DNA of 64,000 bases from Sequoia sempervirens (taxonomy: Eukaryota; Streptophyta; Pinopsida; Cupressales; Cupressaceae). Where the stretch lies: the NCBI GenBank assembly GCA_007258455.2, contig VDFB02270651.1, positions 696,926,197-696,990,196 on the forward strand, in the 5' to 3' direction. A program made the translations under genes and the position numbers. The notes under the pieces were generated by a model. It searched no databases and had not been told where the DNA came from. It saw only the letters and a program-made list of their open reading frames with translations. Shown here in pieces: positions 35,888-47,859 of the stretch (positions within the stretch are counted from its first letter, which is position 1; each line of letters opens with the position of its first letter).

Positions 35888-37588
35888 TGGAACCTATAAA
35901 AATGGAATAGGTTGGGAGATAGGTTTTTGCTTTAAGTCTTTTTCCACTTTACAAAGGTTCCACTCAAGGATAACCCTCAAGATTTCAATGCAAAGGACAT
36001 TGGAATCTTGCAATAGGGTTTACCTAGGGGTTGAATATGATTAATTGAGGGGTTCACCACCAAGTGTAAACTTGGAAAACATAGCGTGATATACAAAATG
36101 ATCTAGAAAATGACTTAGAAATGCAAGTAAAGAAAAATAGAAAGTTATAAAATAGAAAGCATGTACCTAGAATCTAAAGAGGGATGAGATGGAGCTCTAA
36201 AATCTTGAAAATTTTGACTTTTTAAGCTAGCAGGAATCATTTCACCTTCTGGGTGAATCAATCCCATTTATGGGAAACTACACCGAAATAGGGTTCAAGC
36301 AAATGGGTATCCAAATCTTCATTTCTAAAAAATACCTATAGTGGGACTTATTCACCACTCTTGGTGAATGAGTCCACTCTAAATTTTCTACAAATTCAAA
36401 ATCTTGATCTGCACCTCTTAGTCTTCTCTTTCCACTTCTCCAAGTGTTTAGATCGGAAACCCTAATTTTTGGGGCTCTAAGTGACTTTTTGTGAAGACTT
36501 TTACCTTGCAAATAGGGAGATGACTCCAACATTTTTGAAACCTATTCTTCAATCATCTCCAATCTTTCAAAGCACCTAGATCTATAACCACACAAAGAAA
36601 GAGATAACAAATGTTAATTGTTAGGGAATAGGGGTTTGCCTTGGTCAAACCCATTTTAGGTAATTAAACCAAAAGATGAAATAAGATAATGAAGCTTGAA
36701 CATGAAGTAATGTAATTAGAACCTCACCATGATGATGGATCTTGAATTGTTGCAACAATTGATGAAGAAATCTTCCCTTCAATGCCTTAGAAATGATCTT
36801 GAATGCTTGAATCTTGCTTGCTTGAATTGATAACATGTAGGCTTATGTTACTTGTTATGAAATGAGGATTTGAAATCTTGTTTATATAGGAAATCCACCT
36901 AATAACCCGTGTATTTGATCCCAAAGGCCAACATAGGAAAATTTTGAACTTAAAATCTAGTTTTTCTTGCTCAACCCTTGAAAATTGCTCAAATGGGACT
37001 CATTCACCATCTTGGGTAAATGAGTCCCACTTGGATGGGACTCATTCACCAAAGTGGCAAATGGGTCCCACAGGGGCTATTTTGCTAGCTAAGATGTCAA
37101 GGAATGAAGAAATTAAGCTTTTATGTTGATTTTGTCAGGTTTTTGATCAAAATATGCCTTGGGATGCACAATATAGGGTCATAGGGGCCTATTAATGATG
37201 ATATAAAGGTCATAAGTGTAATATGACCGAAAATCCAATGTGAAAGTGTAAATAAATACACTTTACAACACTAAATTAAGGAAAAATTGGGTCTATTTAG
37301 CCGAGAAGGGACCCAAATCCCATGTGAATGTGTAAAAAATGCTACAACACTAGATTAGGTCCACTTTGTTTACAAGACCCTTAGATTTAATGTGAAAGTG
37401 TAAATAAATACATTTTACAACATTATAATTAGGGAAGGGTTAGGTTTATTTAGCTTTAAAAGGGCCCAAGACCTAATGTAGATGTGTAAAACACCTCACA
37501 TCACTAGACCAATGTGACATAAGTTCAATTTATCATTAATTATTCCCAAATCAAGCAAGGAAAAAGGGATACCTTTTTTATGACTCCA
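35888..37588 (-). repeat. E2 3' LTR (1,701 bp)
   Basis: On the + strand it starts TGGAACCTATAAAAATGG and ends TATGACTCCA. Colinear with 42,296-43,983. ORFs within it are not coding. Confidence 0.9.
36881..36890 (-). promoter_or_regulatory. LTR TATA box, E2 3' LTR copy
   Basis: CCTATATAAA on the minus strand; the same element is at 43,313-43,323 (CCTATATAAG) in the other LTR. Confidence 0.5.
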
Positions 37589-37602
37589 TCTAGCCCCCAC
37601 AT
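37589..37602 (-). other. E2 polypurine tract
   Basis: On the minus strand TGTGGGGGCTAGA ends directly before the TGGAGTCAT start of the 3' LTR. Confidence 0.7.
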
Positions 37603-38763
37603 TAGTGAGAGGATGAACTTGCTTCAAACTCACACTAAATTAGGAAACCAAGTGGGGTCCAATCATATCGATGTGGATGGTCTAGGATAATAAAGACCAA
37701 GGAAGTGGTCAAGCCCCTAGGATCCAAGATCCTAATTCAAACTAACATAAGCAAAAAGGACATGTAGAATATGTATAATATGTAGAAAAAATATACATGA
37801 TCATGCAATGTAAAGAACTAAAAGAAAGAAAAATTAGTAAAAATTCAAATGAGGTGGATCAAGCTTCATCTATTTTTCCAACACGATGTGGATCAGATCT
37901 AGGATGTTTTTCCAAAAAATAAATGCATACTCACTTTGAGGAAACAAAACTCTTGGTTGTTTGCTAGGTGAGAAGTCTCAAAAGGTAAGAAACATACACT
38001 CATGACTGGTATGCACTCACACACACACAAGTGGCTATAGGGAAATTCATGCCTTGGATCGGGCTTCCCACTCAGACCATACTAAAGTTATACCTCATAA
38101 TAACTTTAATAAGATGCCACAAAGATGATTTTTGATCTTTATGAGATAGGAAAAATTTTGTATGCTTGGAGCTCATGAACAAACAAGATGGCTCCAACGT
38201 CATGCGAAGTGTATTATGTAATGTGGCCATATAACAAATGTTGTAAATGCAAAATAGTGTAAGATTTGTTCAAAGGGATTTTGTTTAGTTTGTGCAATGT
38301 CTCTTCTTAGGGAACATTGTGTTTAATGTTTCCAAGAGGGGACAAGTCAAAAAAATATCACGCTGTTGGAGGAAGTCAAGCCCAATGACACCACCAAGAA
38401 AATGATGCATCACAAGAAAGAGAAAAATCATGCAATGAAACATGAGTGTTGATGTATGCCCCCACTTTAAAATATTTTCTAACACCATTATTGTGAGAAA
38501 TTTCTTTAAAGTAGAATAAGATATGAGAGCTTATTTACAAATCTCTATGCCAAGTAATATGTTTCTGATAAGATACATCATGAATAAGTATGTCAAATTC
38601 GAGTCAACTTAAGGCATGTAATCCACATCCCAAGCTTTCTCTTATATGTACATGAAAGGTTAACGATTAATAGAAAGAGATAATGACAAGTGATATATAA
38701 GGACAAGGCTATCTAACTGCTTTCTCCAACTTAGTGTGGGACAAGGGTGAGCTAAAATAAGTA

Positions 38764-38990
38764 TTAGTTGGAGGAAATAGGTGCTTCAACACAAGGAAGA
38801 GCACCACGATCCTTAAGATGTTGAATATTTTTTCTCAAAGCCTTACATCCATTAGTATAATGACCATGAACTCTATGATATGCAATAAATAAAGTCTTGT
38901 AATAAAATTTCTTTCGTGTTCTTGGAGGGAGGGATATCAAGTGATCTTGGAGGAGTCTTGCCAAGATACTCTCTTGATTAATAGAAAATG
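38764..38990 (-). pseudogene. E2 zinc-knuckle region
   Basis: LPPRTRKKFYY, then YHRVHGHYTNGCKALR and IQHLKDRGAL. This matches the nucleic-acid-binding segment H-R-x2-GH-x4-C-x-L-x3-I--L---G that usually closes the gag of Tat-lineage elements. Here it lies downstream of the protease and G-patch on the same strand, not upstream. The first Cys of the usual YCxFH is replaced (IAYH). Confidence 0.65.
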
Positions 38991-39229
38991 TTTTTTTTTA
39001 ATTTTGTGACAAAGATATCTCTTGCTTAGTGCAAGATTCCATACCTATGCAAGAATCTTTAGACTGTGTTATTCTGTTCTCTCCTTAATAGGAGGGTGTA
39101 AAATCTAACGAATTCAAATCATTAGTGTTTTTCATGATGAAATTGGCATTAAGCAAAGATTTCTTTGTCTCTTGAGTTTCTTTCAAAGAATCTTTTGTAA
39201 TAGTGTTGATATTAAGTGAAGGTTTGTTT

Positions 39230-39420
39230 ATTTCTATCAAAGGACAATAACCAAGACCATGAGTCATTTCATATGTGTTAGCTTCTATAGGGTTGCAGAT
39301 ACCTTGTACTCTAGCACCACATCCTTTTCCACTATAGCCAAGTTATTTCATAAGTTCATAACCTTTTCCGTAAAGCTTTTTCATTGCTTTTGGATATGGT
39401 GGTTGTTCGTAATCAACTTT
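39230..39420 (-). pseudogene. E2 G-patch domain
   Basis: GYELMK, a TAG, then LGYSGKGCGARVQGICNPIE, and THGLGY downstream. This is the Gly-spaced pattern of a G-patch (an RNA-binding and helicase-contact module). G-patches follow the protease in some retroviruses and plant LTR elements. One TAG replaces a probable Gln, and GCG stands where GLG is usual. Confidence 0.75.
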
Positions 39421-39515
39421 GTCAAAGGTTGTGTAATTTGTTGTTTTTTATTCTAAAGTGGTTGAGGTGGATACTTTTGAAGGGTCTTCCAATTTTTTGT
39501 TGACATTGCCACATT

Positions 39516-40110
39516 TTATTTTCCCTTTTCAAAGTCTTTGTGTATGATATTGTATTCTCCCATGAATTTTGGTGTGAAATATAAGGAACCCCAATCATCT
39601 TTTAATAGCTTTGTGACTTCCATGATATGTTTTTCTTTGTCTTTTTGTTGCATGGGGTCTACTTGTGTAGTTGGTGTTAATGTTTTCAAGGGATTATCTT
39701 TGTTTTTCTCAAGTTGTAAGACAATGTAAGGTTCAGGATCAACGTCAAGTGTGTATACTTTGTTGTTGTACATGTATTTCATTTTATGATGAAGAGTAGA
39801 AGGCACCCCATTCATTGCATGAATCCACAGTTGGCCTAAATGAGATTATATGAAATATCGTTAGGCATAACATGGATTAGTGTTTCTAATGTGGCCTTTC
39901 CAACTGTAATAGGAATAGTGATCACATCAAGTGGTTTCTTTTTTACACTTTCAAATCCACTAATAGATAAAGAGGCAGGTTGAATGCTTGATTTATCCAC
40001 ATGAAGCCTATCCAAAAGGTTTATGCTACACACATTAAGGGTTGAGCTATTGTCAAAAAGGGTTTGCTTTATCCCTATTCTTTTGTATTGAGCTAATATT
40101 ATGAAAGCTT
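39516..40110 (-). pseudogene. E2 aspartic protease, broken
   Basis: TLFDNSSTLNVCSINLLDRL (near 40,065) is the active-site segment, with DNS where DNG is expected, so the catalytic glycine is lost. Then come a PLDVITIPITVGKATLETL strand, PNDISYNLI, a TAG, QLWIHAMNGVPSTLHHKMKY (about 39,830-39,770) and an acidic tail with WGSLYFTPKFMGEY. Order and motifs match Tat/Ogre proteases. Confidence 0.8.
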
Positions 40111-40273
40111 CATTTTATTTTTGTACTTCCAAAGGGGGCAATTCACTTTGGTGGAAAACAATGTCAAAGTTTTATTCCTTGAATAAGGGTTGTTATGTCA
40201 TCGATTGTGCATTAGAAGGGATAGGAACTTGTTGCAAGGTGGTTTGAAGCATAGTGTGATAATTAGGTGAATT

Positions 40274-41723
40274 CTAAATTAGGTCCCATAGGGATATCTT
40301 TACATGAGTATTCATAAGTTGTTCAACAAGATCATACTCCTTCCCACTATGCAAAGTTAAATAGGGAGCACTAAGAAAAATGAGATTAGGCAAGGGTAAG
40401 GGTGTCGAGGTTGGTTGTGGTTGCTGATTATTTCTAGTGTTATATGTATGAGCAATGGTATTATGACTTGGCTGCTGCAAAACATTGTTCTGAGGTGGGT
40501 AAAGGATAAGTTTGGGTTTGTTTTTAGTTTGAGGTTTGTGTGAAGGTGGGTAAAGAATTAGAGGATTCTTAGGATGTCCCATGGGGTATGTATGAATTCC
40601 ATTAATTAATGGGGATCTAATGGACACTTGCGCATTCATAACCTCAATGGTCTTAGTTTGATGTATCTCTAATAAAGGGAAATCTAGTATCACCTTTTTA
40701 CCATTACCTAAGGAAGCCACCTTACTATTGTTATCACATTCTTACACCATGATATTCTCCCTAGGAGGAGAGTGTTTAGGATAACTAAAAACCAAATGTT
40801 CTTGGCATTCAAGGATTGGTTCTTCCAAAATGACTTCATCACAAGTAGGGGAATGATCAATGGTTGAATTTACATGTTTATCAATAGTAGGGATATTAGG
40901 AGAAGGCTCTATTTGATTATCATTTTTTTCCAAGGTCTTATTCTCTTGTTCCATGTTATCTACCCTAGTAGGAGATCTTGTAAGATGTTCATCACATTCC
41001 ATGGTTAGATCTTGTAAAGTAGCTTCATCACAAATAGGGGAGGCATCAAGAGAAGGAAAACTATGATTTTCATGCTTTCCAAATAGATCTTTCCAAATTG
41101 TAGGAGCATTAGGAAAAGGAGGAACAATATTCTCATGATTATTAATAGGTATATCTTCTAACACAAACCTATCCTATTTTCATTAAGGAGGGATATTAGG
41201 AGGAAAATTTTGGTTTTCATGACTATCTATGATATCATCTTCTTTCGCTAAAACATTCTCACAAGCAAGAGATGAATGGAGATTAGGCAAAGTAATGTTT
41301 ATAAATGTTTCTATGATCCCATCTTCTTGTTTTCTAATATCTTCCAAAGGGGGGTGAGGAGAGGGACAATCAAGACCCTCAGTGCTTGTATCTTCTTTAA
41401 CAAGACACCTTCATCACTAATAGCAAAGATATTGGGAGAAGAACAAGTATGATTGTTATGATTGTTTATACCACCATCCTCACCAATGGGAAATGTAATA
41501 TTAAGGATTGTGTCAATGGTTTGATCCACTTGCTCTAAGATGTTTTCATAACTATGAAAGATATTATAAGGATGACTAACATGTTTCTTAATGACCTCAT
41601 TGTTGTAATCGAAATTGAACTCATAAGAGGGGATGTTTTATTTATGCAATCCATTGTTAACAAAATCAAAGCCACATCTCTATAAAGAAAACATGCTATC
41701 ATGGAAAAGTAAAGAAAGTGCAA
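40274..41723 (-). pseudogene. E2 acidic ORF with repeated SPTCDE motifs
   Basis: Segments 41,723-41,535, 41,529-41,311, 41,164-40,742 and 40,720-40,274 encode an acidic protein with a repeated unit: NHEN, PSPNIPTI or FPNAPTI, SPTCDE, a short LE-rich stretch and a C-EHL ending. Copies can be seen near 41,040, 40,990, 40,850 and 40,790. The last segment has LILYPPSHKP, LPNLIFLSAPYLTLHSGKE and leads into the protease. No capsid or knuckle motif. Related to 45,881-46,147. Confidence 0.65.
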
Positions 41724-41984
41724 TTATATGACCTAAAGTAAAATGCAATTTTTAGATTTGAAACAAGGTAATTTGTTGATTACACTATGCAATGATTTGA
41801 AAATGGAATGTTGTGAATAAAAATTTGAAATGAAGCAATGCATGAAATATACAAATTTAAGCTAGATTTAGTGAAATGAATGTAACCAAAAGTCAACCCA
41901 ATGAAACAAATAACCAATGGAAGCAAACATAAGCTTTAAAATAAGGTTTTTAGTGTTGTAAAAGGCAATTTTAGGGGTGCACTG

Positions 41985-42048
41985 GGACTAATTCACCCAA
42001 GGTGGCGAATGAGTTCCAGTAGGGATATATATATATATATATATATAA
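41985..42048. repeat. Stem-loop and (TA)n next to E2 5' LTR
   Basis: GGGACTAATTCACCC with GGTGGCGAATGAGTTCC (stem-loop), then a run of TA repeats. The stem matches the GGGACTCATTCACC hairpins found in the LTRs. Confidence 0.6.
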
Positions 42049-42295
42049 TGGATTTTTATGATTTTTATGCTTTATAATGTGAATCCTAAGTGGAAATGAA
42101 AATTTTGTATGATTTTTAATGAAATTAAATGCAAAAATGAAAGCTAAATGGGCTTTTCACTAATGCAAAAATTGAAACCCTAGAATGCAAATTAATAAAT
42201 GCAAGATGCAATGCAATGTTGATGCAAACCAAATCTAGGATGATGGTGGAATCGAAATGATAAAAGAAGGTATTCTAAATGCAGGTTCACCAAGA

Positions 42296-43983
42296 TGGAA
42301 ACTCCAAAAATGGAATAGGATAGTAGATGGGTTTTTTCTTTAGGTTTTTTTTCCACTTTACAAAGGTTCTACCCAAGGATAACCCTCGATATTTTAATGC
42401 AAAGTAGATTGAAATATTGCAATAGGGTTGACCTAGGGGTTGAATATGATTAATTGAGGGATTCACCACCAAGTGTAAACTTGGAAAACACAATTAATTG
42501 GAAAACATAGCACGTGATATACAAAATGATATAGAAAATGACTTGGAAATGCAAGTAAAGGAAAATCAAAAGTTGTAAAATAGAAAGTGTACACCTAGAA
42601 TTTGAAGAGGGATGAAATGGAGCACTAAAATATTGAAAAATATAACTTTTTAAGCTAGTGAGACTCATTTCACATTCTGGGAAAATCAATCTCAGTTCTA
42701 GGAAACTACACTAGAATAGGTTTCAGGCAAATAGGTATCCAAATTTGCAAATATTTTTGAAAAATACCTACAGTGGGACTCATTCAAAACTCTTGGTGAA
42801 TGAGTCTAGTCTAAATTTTTTATGGAAATTCAAATCTAGATCTGCACCTCTCAATCTACTCTTTCCACTTCTCCAAGTGTCTAGATTTGAAACCCTAATT
42901 TTAGGGGCTATAAGTGACTTTTTGTGAAGATTTTGACCTTGCAAATAGGGAGATGACTCCAACAAGTTTGAAACCTACTCTTTAATCATCTCCAAGCCTT
43001 CAAAGCACCTAGATTTGCAATCAAACAAAGAAAGAGAGATTATTTTTTGATTGTTAGGGAATAGGGGTTTGCATTGGTCAAACCCATTTTAGGTAATTAA
43101 ACCAAATGATGAAATAAGATAATGAAACATGAACATGAGGTAATGTAATTAGAACCTTCCCATGATGATGGATCTTGAATTGCTACAACAACTGATGAAG
43201 AAATATGCCCTTCAATGCCTTAGAAATGATCTTGAATGCTTGATTCTTGCTTGCTTGACTTGATAACATGTAGGCTTATGTTGCTTGCTATGAAATGAGG
43301 ATTTGAAAGCTTGCTTATATAGGAAATCCACCTAATAACCCATGTATGTGATCCCAAAGGCCGGCATAGGAAAAAATTGAACTTAAAGCCAAGTTTTTCC
43401 CACTCAAACCTCGAAAATAGCTCAAATGGGACTCATTCACCCAAAGTCATGAATGGGTCCCACAAGGGATATTTTGCTAGCTAGGATGTTGGGGTATGAA
43501 GAAATTGAGCTTTTATGTTGATTTTGTTGGGTTTTTTTTTATCAAAATATGCCTTGGGATGCACAATATGGGGTCATAGGGGCCTATTAATGATGATATA
43601 AAGGTCATAAATGCAATAGGGCACAGAATCCAATGTGAAAGTGTAAATAAATACACTTTACAACATTAAATTAAGGAAAAATTGGGTCTATTTAGCTTAG
43701 AAGGGCCCTAAATCCCATGTGAATGTGTAAAACACATTACAACACTATATTAGGTCCACTTTGTTTACAAGACACTTATATTTAATGTGAAATTGTAAAT
43801 AAATACATTTTACAACATTAAATAAGGGTAGGGTTAGGTTTATTTACCTTTAAAAGGGCACAAGACCTAATGTGGATGTGTAAAACACCTCACAACACTA
43901 GACCAATGCAACATTAATTCCAATTGATCATTAATTATTCCCAAATCAAGCAATAAAAAAGGGATAATTTTTTGATGACTCCA
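42296..43983 (-). repeat. E2 5' LTR (1,688 bp)
   Basis: On the + strand it starts TGGAAACTCCAAAAATGG and ends GATGACTCCA; partner of 35,888-37,588. Confidence 0.9.
43313..43323 (-). promoter_or_regulatory. LTR TATA box, E2 5' LTR
   Basis: CCTATATAAGC on the minus strand, upstream of the E2 ORFs; the likely promoter of the element. Confidence 0.5.
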
Positions 43984-43988
43984 CTAAG
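43984..43988. repeat. Target-site duplication CTAAG (right)
   Basis: Matches 35,883-35,887 exactly. Confidence 0.9.
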
Positions 43989-44880
43989 ATATAACACAAG
44001 CATTATAATGCACTCCCATTATATCTTTCTTTGGTAATCCCCAAGGCTTAGGCTTAGTATTTTCCTTGGAATATGAACCCAAAGGCTTGGAGGACCTTCC
44101 CAATGACCAGAGTCATTTTTTTGCAAATTCCACAATATTACACATAATCGGGTTCATGTTCATTGTTAGGATTGTACGTGTTTCAATGTTGAACAAATTG
44201 AATTCCTAGGTAATGTTAGACTCTCTCTTAGCTATCCAACAATGTAATTTTTTTCACTTTTTCACAATGTTAAGCCTTTGATCTATAATTTATTTTGTTT
44301 GTGTGTCTCTTTTTTTTAAATAAATAGTGTTTGGTGTTTTCTTCATTATAAATTGACCGTTCATCTAAATTTCAAATAAATTACACTTTTAGAAACTAGA
44401 CTCCATTCTACAAATATTAAAAAAAAATAATTAGTTTCCAAAATTTGTAGCGGTAGATGGCCAAAATTATATTTTTCAGGAAGTGTTCACTTTGAAAATT
44501 AGTAAAAAATCAAATATTCATTAAAAAAATATTAGAAAAATCATGCATCAACTACATATTCTTAGCTAATTTCTCACAGAAGAGATTTTAAAAATACTAA
44601 AAAAAATTCACCATGCTACGTTCCCACAAAAGTTGCTATGTTATGTTTTTCTGACAAAAACAACACCAATTTTTGTGGTTCCTCTTTTGAACCCCTTAAT
44701 ATCAATCATTTTCAAAATAAATTAGTAGTTTAGAAAGTAGACTCAGAGAACTACGATACTTGTTTTTGTTGCATCTCAAAATTTTGAGTGTAACTACCCT
44801 TAATTTCACATCCAACGTCATTATTTCATGATTTCAAAAAAAAAGTGGCCACTTAAGCCCCCTTTTTGGCCCCCCATCTT
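43989..44880. other. No gene seen
   Basis: AT-rich, many stops, no motif found. Right flank of E2. Confidence 0.5.
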
Positions 44881-45099
44881 TTTGTGCTTACTTAGGGTGT
44901 GAAACTTAATCAATTCCAATCCTCCCTAAATCATGTGTTTGAAGATTAATCATTTATATATGACTCTTTGGACATTGAGTGTGAGATTTTGGACTCTTCT
45001 TTTATACAAGGTGTAAAATCTAATAGCCCTCAATTGTCACCTAAGAGTTTTGTTGTAGGTGAAATAAAATTATGATTACCATAAACTTGTATAAGTTCT

Positions 45100-45640
45100 A
45101 TCATTGAGGTTGGAATCAAAGTATTAGGGTAGTTGAAAGTGTTGTAATCATGTTAAACTTGTGAATTATACATTTCTTCATTTGCTTCAACTATGTATAT
45201 CTTGTTGTCGTATTCAAATTTCATCTCATGGTGAAGAGTAGATGGGACTCCTTTCATAGCATGAATCCATAGTCTCCCTAGGAGAAGGTTGTATGAAAGA
45301 TGTCTTGGCATTATATGGATAAGGTAGGAAAAACTATAGGTCTGAACTCAATGGGTAATGTGATCATTCCTAATGGTTGCCTATTAACATTGTCAAAGCC
45401 ACAAACATTAACATCATTGAGTTGAATAAGCTTTTTTTCTAGATCAATTTTATCTAGGAGATCAATCCTACAAACATTAAGACCTGCTCTATTATCTATG
45501 AAGGTGCACCTAACTCGAGTTTCATTAATGATTACCTTTATCATTAAGGCTTCATGTTTATTTTGTATCTCAAGTGAGGGTAACTCATGTTGAGTGAATG
45601 TGATATTTGAATTTGTCACTTACATACAATCAAAGGAGGT
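45100..45640 (-). pseudogene. E3 aspartic protease relic
   Basis: FIDNRAGLNVCRIDLLDKID (near 45,510) is the active-site segment with DNR in place of DNG; then CGFDNVNRQPLGMITLPIEF. Downstream, about 45,290-45,190, come decayed MPRHL, LPWI-like and MK-EYDNK-Y stretches of the same protease type as in E2. Broken by stops; the FPTLSI segment runs into a frameshift. Confidence 0.75.
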
Positions 45641-46180
45641 TAATACATCATTCAATTTAACAAAATAATGGATATAATTCTTTTGCAAAACTTATTGGAG
45701 CATTCTTTTGCTACATTGAGGAATGCTATATGTGTGATCAGTTGTGTCATAAGTTGGTTTCTATAACATAGGTTTAGTAGGGATTTGCATTGTAAAATTT
45801 AAGATATCTCTTGGAGTTAATTTATGAGGCCATATGATGGAAGGTGATTTAGGAGGCTCACTAATTAAAGGATATCCAATTTATGCATTCATAATCTCAA
45901 CTAATTTACCTAGATGACCTTCTAGTGAGGGGGGATCCAATGTGAAATTCACATCTTCATCTATGTCATCCATCTTACTATATTTTGAGAAAAATGTAGC
46001 ATTAGAAGAGGGACAAATAAGGTTCTCATGATGCTCAATAATTGGGTCTTCTAACACCAAGATACATTTGTCACAAGTAGGAGAGGTGTCGGGAGAAGAG
46101 AAACTAGTTTTTTCATGATTGTCTATGATTGCATCCTCTTGCACCAAATCTTTAGTGGATGATCTAGGTTAGATTAAGTC
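45640..46180 (-). pseudogene. E3 acidic ORF relic
   Basis: DTSPTCDKCILVLEDPIIEH and VEIMNA parallel the SPTCDE repeats and EVMNAQ of the E2 acidic ORF, so E3 is a divergent second copy of the same element type. No LTR pair was identified around it. Confidence 0.65.
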
Positions 46181-46199
46181 CTCAAGGCCTTCATCTAAC

Positions 46200-47850
46200 A
46201 TTTCAAAGTCATCACAACTAAGGGGTTTGATGGTGTAGTGTAAGAAAATGTATCCCTTTACTTTTTCACAGTTTGTTTGGGCCCTCCTAATTAAAATGAA
46301 CTTAATAATTCCTTAATGTACTATTGAAAATTGAATCCCTTTACATTTTCACAATTATTGGGGCCCTCTTAATTCAATTTAACTTAATTATTCCTTAAGA
46401 AGCCCTACTATTCATTTACAAGCCTAATAAATTACATTTTTTGAAGGGGAAACTTGATAATATTTAATGCCAATACATAACATTTTACCTTGAACAATGT
46501 GTATTCGAGGAATAGGGACCTATCGAAGGGTGTATTTATACTTCTCAAAATAGACAATGCACAAGTGCAATGGCTCTCTTGAAAGGAATTTTTTTGCAAC
46601 TAAGTTTTAGAAAATCACCCCAAGGTCTCTCAGGTGTGAGGTCATGATAGCACAAGAACAACTAGGTTGATTATTGTGATTTGTTGGTAATCACAAGGGG
46701 TATTTATGGTTCACTAAGCTTGGGGAATTTGGGTTTGCAAATGAATCTTTATAAATTCTAGAAATGGATGAAAAATTGCTGCAAGTTTGAAAAAAACAAG
46801 CTAAAACTCCTTCTTGCTCTTCAGATTTGGCTTTACTATGATGTTGGAACTTTGTTTTAACTTTAGATTTTAAAGAAAAGTCAAAAAGGAAACAAGGGGA
46901 TAGATTTTTCCTAGACCTGTAACTAATGATGAACAACAAAAATGGAGGATGCTACAGTGGACATAATTCCTAAAACTAAGTTCCACATAACTAGGGACAA
47001 CCCATAGTCTCATGAAATTAGTGCAATCTTCAAAGTGTCATTAAAGATTTTTAGACTGTTCATTCACTTTCGCATGAATAACAATTGAACTTAGGTGAAA
47101 AAGATAAGTAATTCTTAGACTAAATTTACACAATAGTTTATCATCAATAAACAACAAAAAGTATGAGCTAGGAAGACATCAAACACCATAGCATACATCT
47201 ACCATTAAAGTTCAGCATGAACCAATAACTGAAAATAACTTAAACTTGAAAGAGCAAAGCAAACATCTACTACTTGGAGATATAGTCATGCACACATGAG
47301 AGAAATACACAAGAAACCATCAAAACAATGCTTTTCTCATATATTTTTGCAGCAACATGTATTTACAACAACTCATCTCTCCCTTTGAAAATTAGAGGAT
47401 GTCACTATTTATAGTTTTCAAAAATTAGAATGAATGGACAAGATTCATTTGCAATGAGTGGCCTAGATTCATTCTACTTAGGGTTTCACCTACCCCCAAT
47501 ATATTACAATATAAAATAGACTTTTTTCTTTTTCCCTATTTCGTCTTCTATTCTATTTTTTCTTTTAGCTATTTCTAGCCTTTACAACTATTTCAACAAG
47601 TATTCATCATCAATAATGGGCTTTCCATCCTCCTTTTTCACTATTGCATACTCTACAAACTTGTCGATCATGGCTAGAAGCTTCTTCTCTTCAAATAGCT
47701 CAAACTTGAGGATCTGAAAGGCTATATTTTTAAACATTTTAGTGATTTGATCCTAGTGTCTGGTGCACTTGGGTGTAGCCTTGATGACCTACTCTGATTC
47801 TGTGAAATCCCTTGCAGCAAAATCCATAAAATCTGATGATAGCATGTCAC
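46200..47850. other. No gene seen; unassigned, LTR-like
   Basis: Non-coding in all frames. It has a duplicated block (CCCTTTACTTTTTCACAG at about 46,255 and CCCTTTACATTTTCACAATT at 46,340). It may hold an LTR, but I could not find a partner. Confidence 0.4.
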
Positions 47851-47859
47851 TAGCCCCCT

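Larger units (their letters stand above)
35888..43983 (-). mobile_element. E2: Tat/Ogre-like LTR element without RT or integrase
   Basis: Two LTRs of about 1.7 kb with TGGA/TCCA ends and perfect CTAAG duplications bound an 8,096-bp element. On the minus strand the 4.7-kb interior encodes an acidic repeat ORF, an aspartic protease, a G-patch and a zinc knuckle. RT, RNase H and integrase are absent, so it must have relied on another element. The protease is of the type found in plant Ty3/gypsy Tat/Ogre elements (LNVC, then the IHAM-GVPSTLHH-MK stretch). Confidence 0.88.

Noticed and set aside
42296..43983. E2 LTR copies as a simple segmental duplication
   Set aside because: TGGA/TCCA ends, polypurine tract, TATA boxes and perfect CTAAG duplications show an LTR pair.
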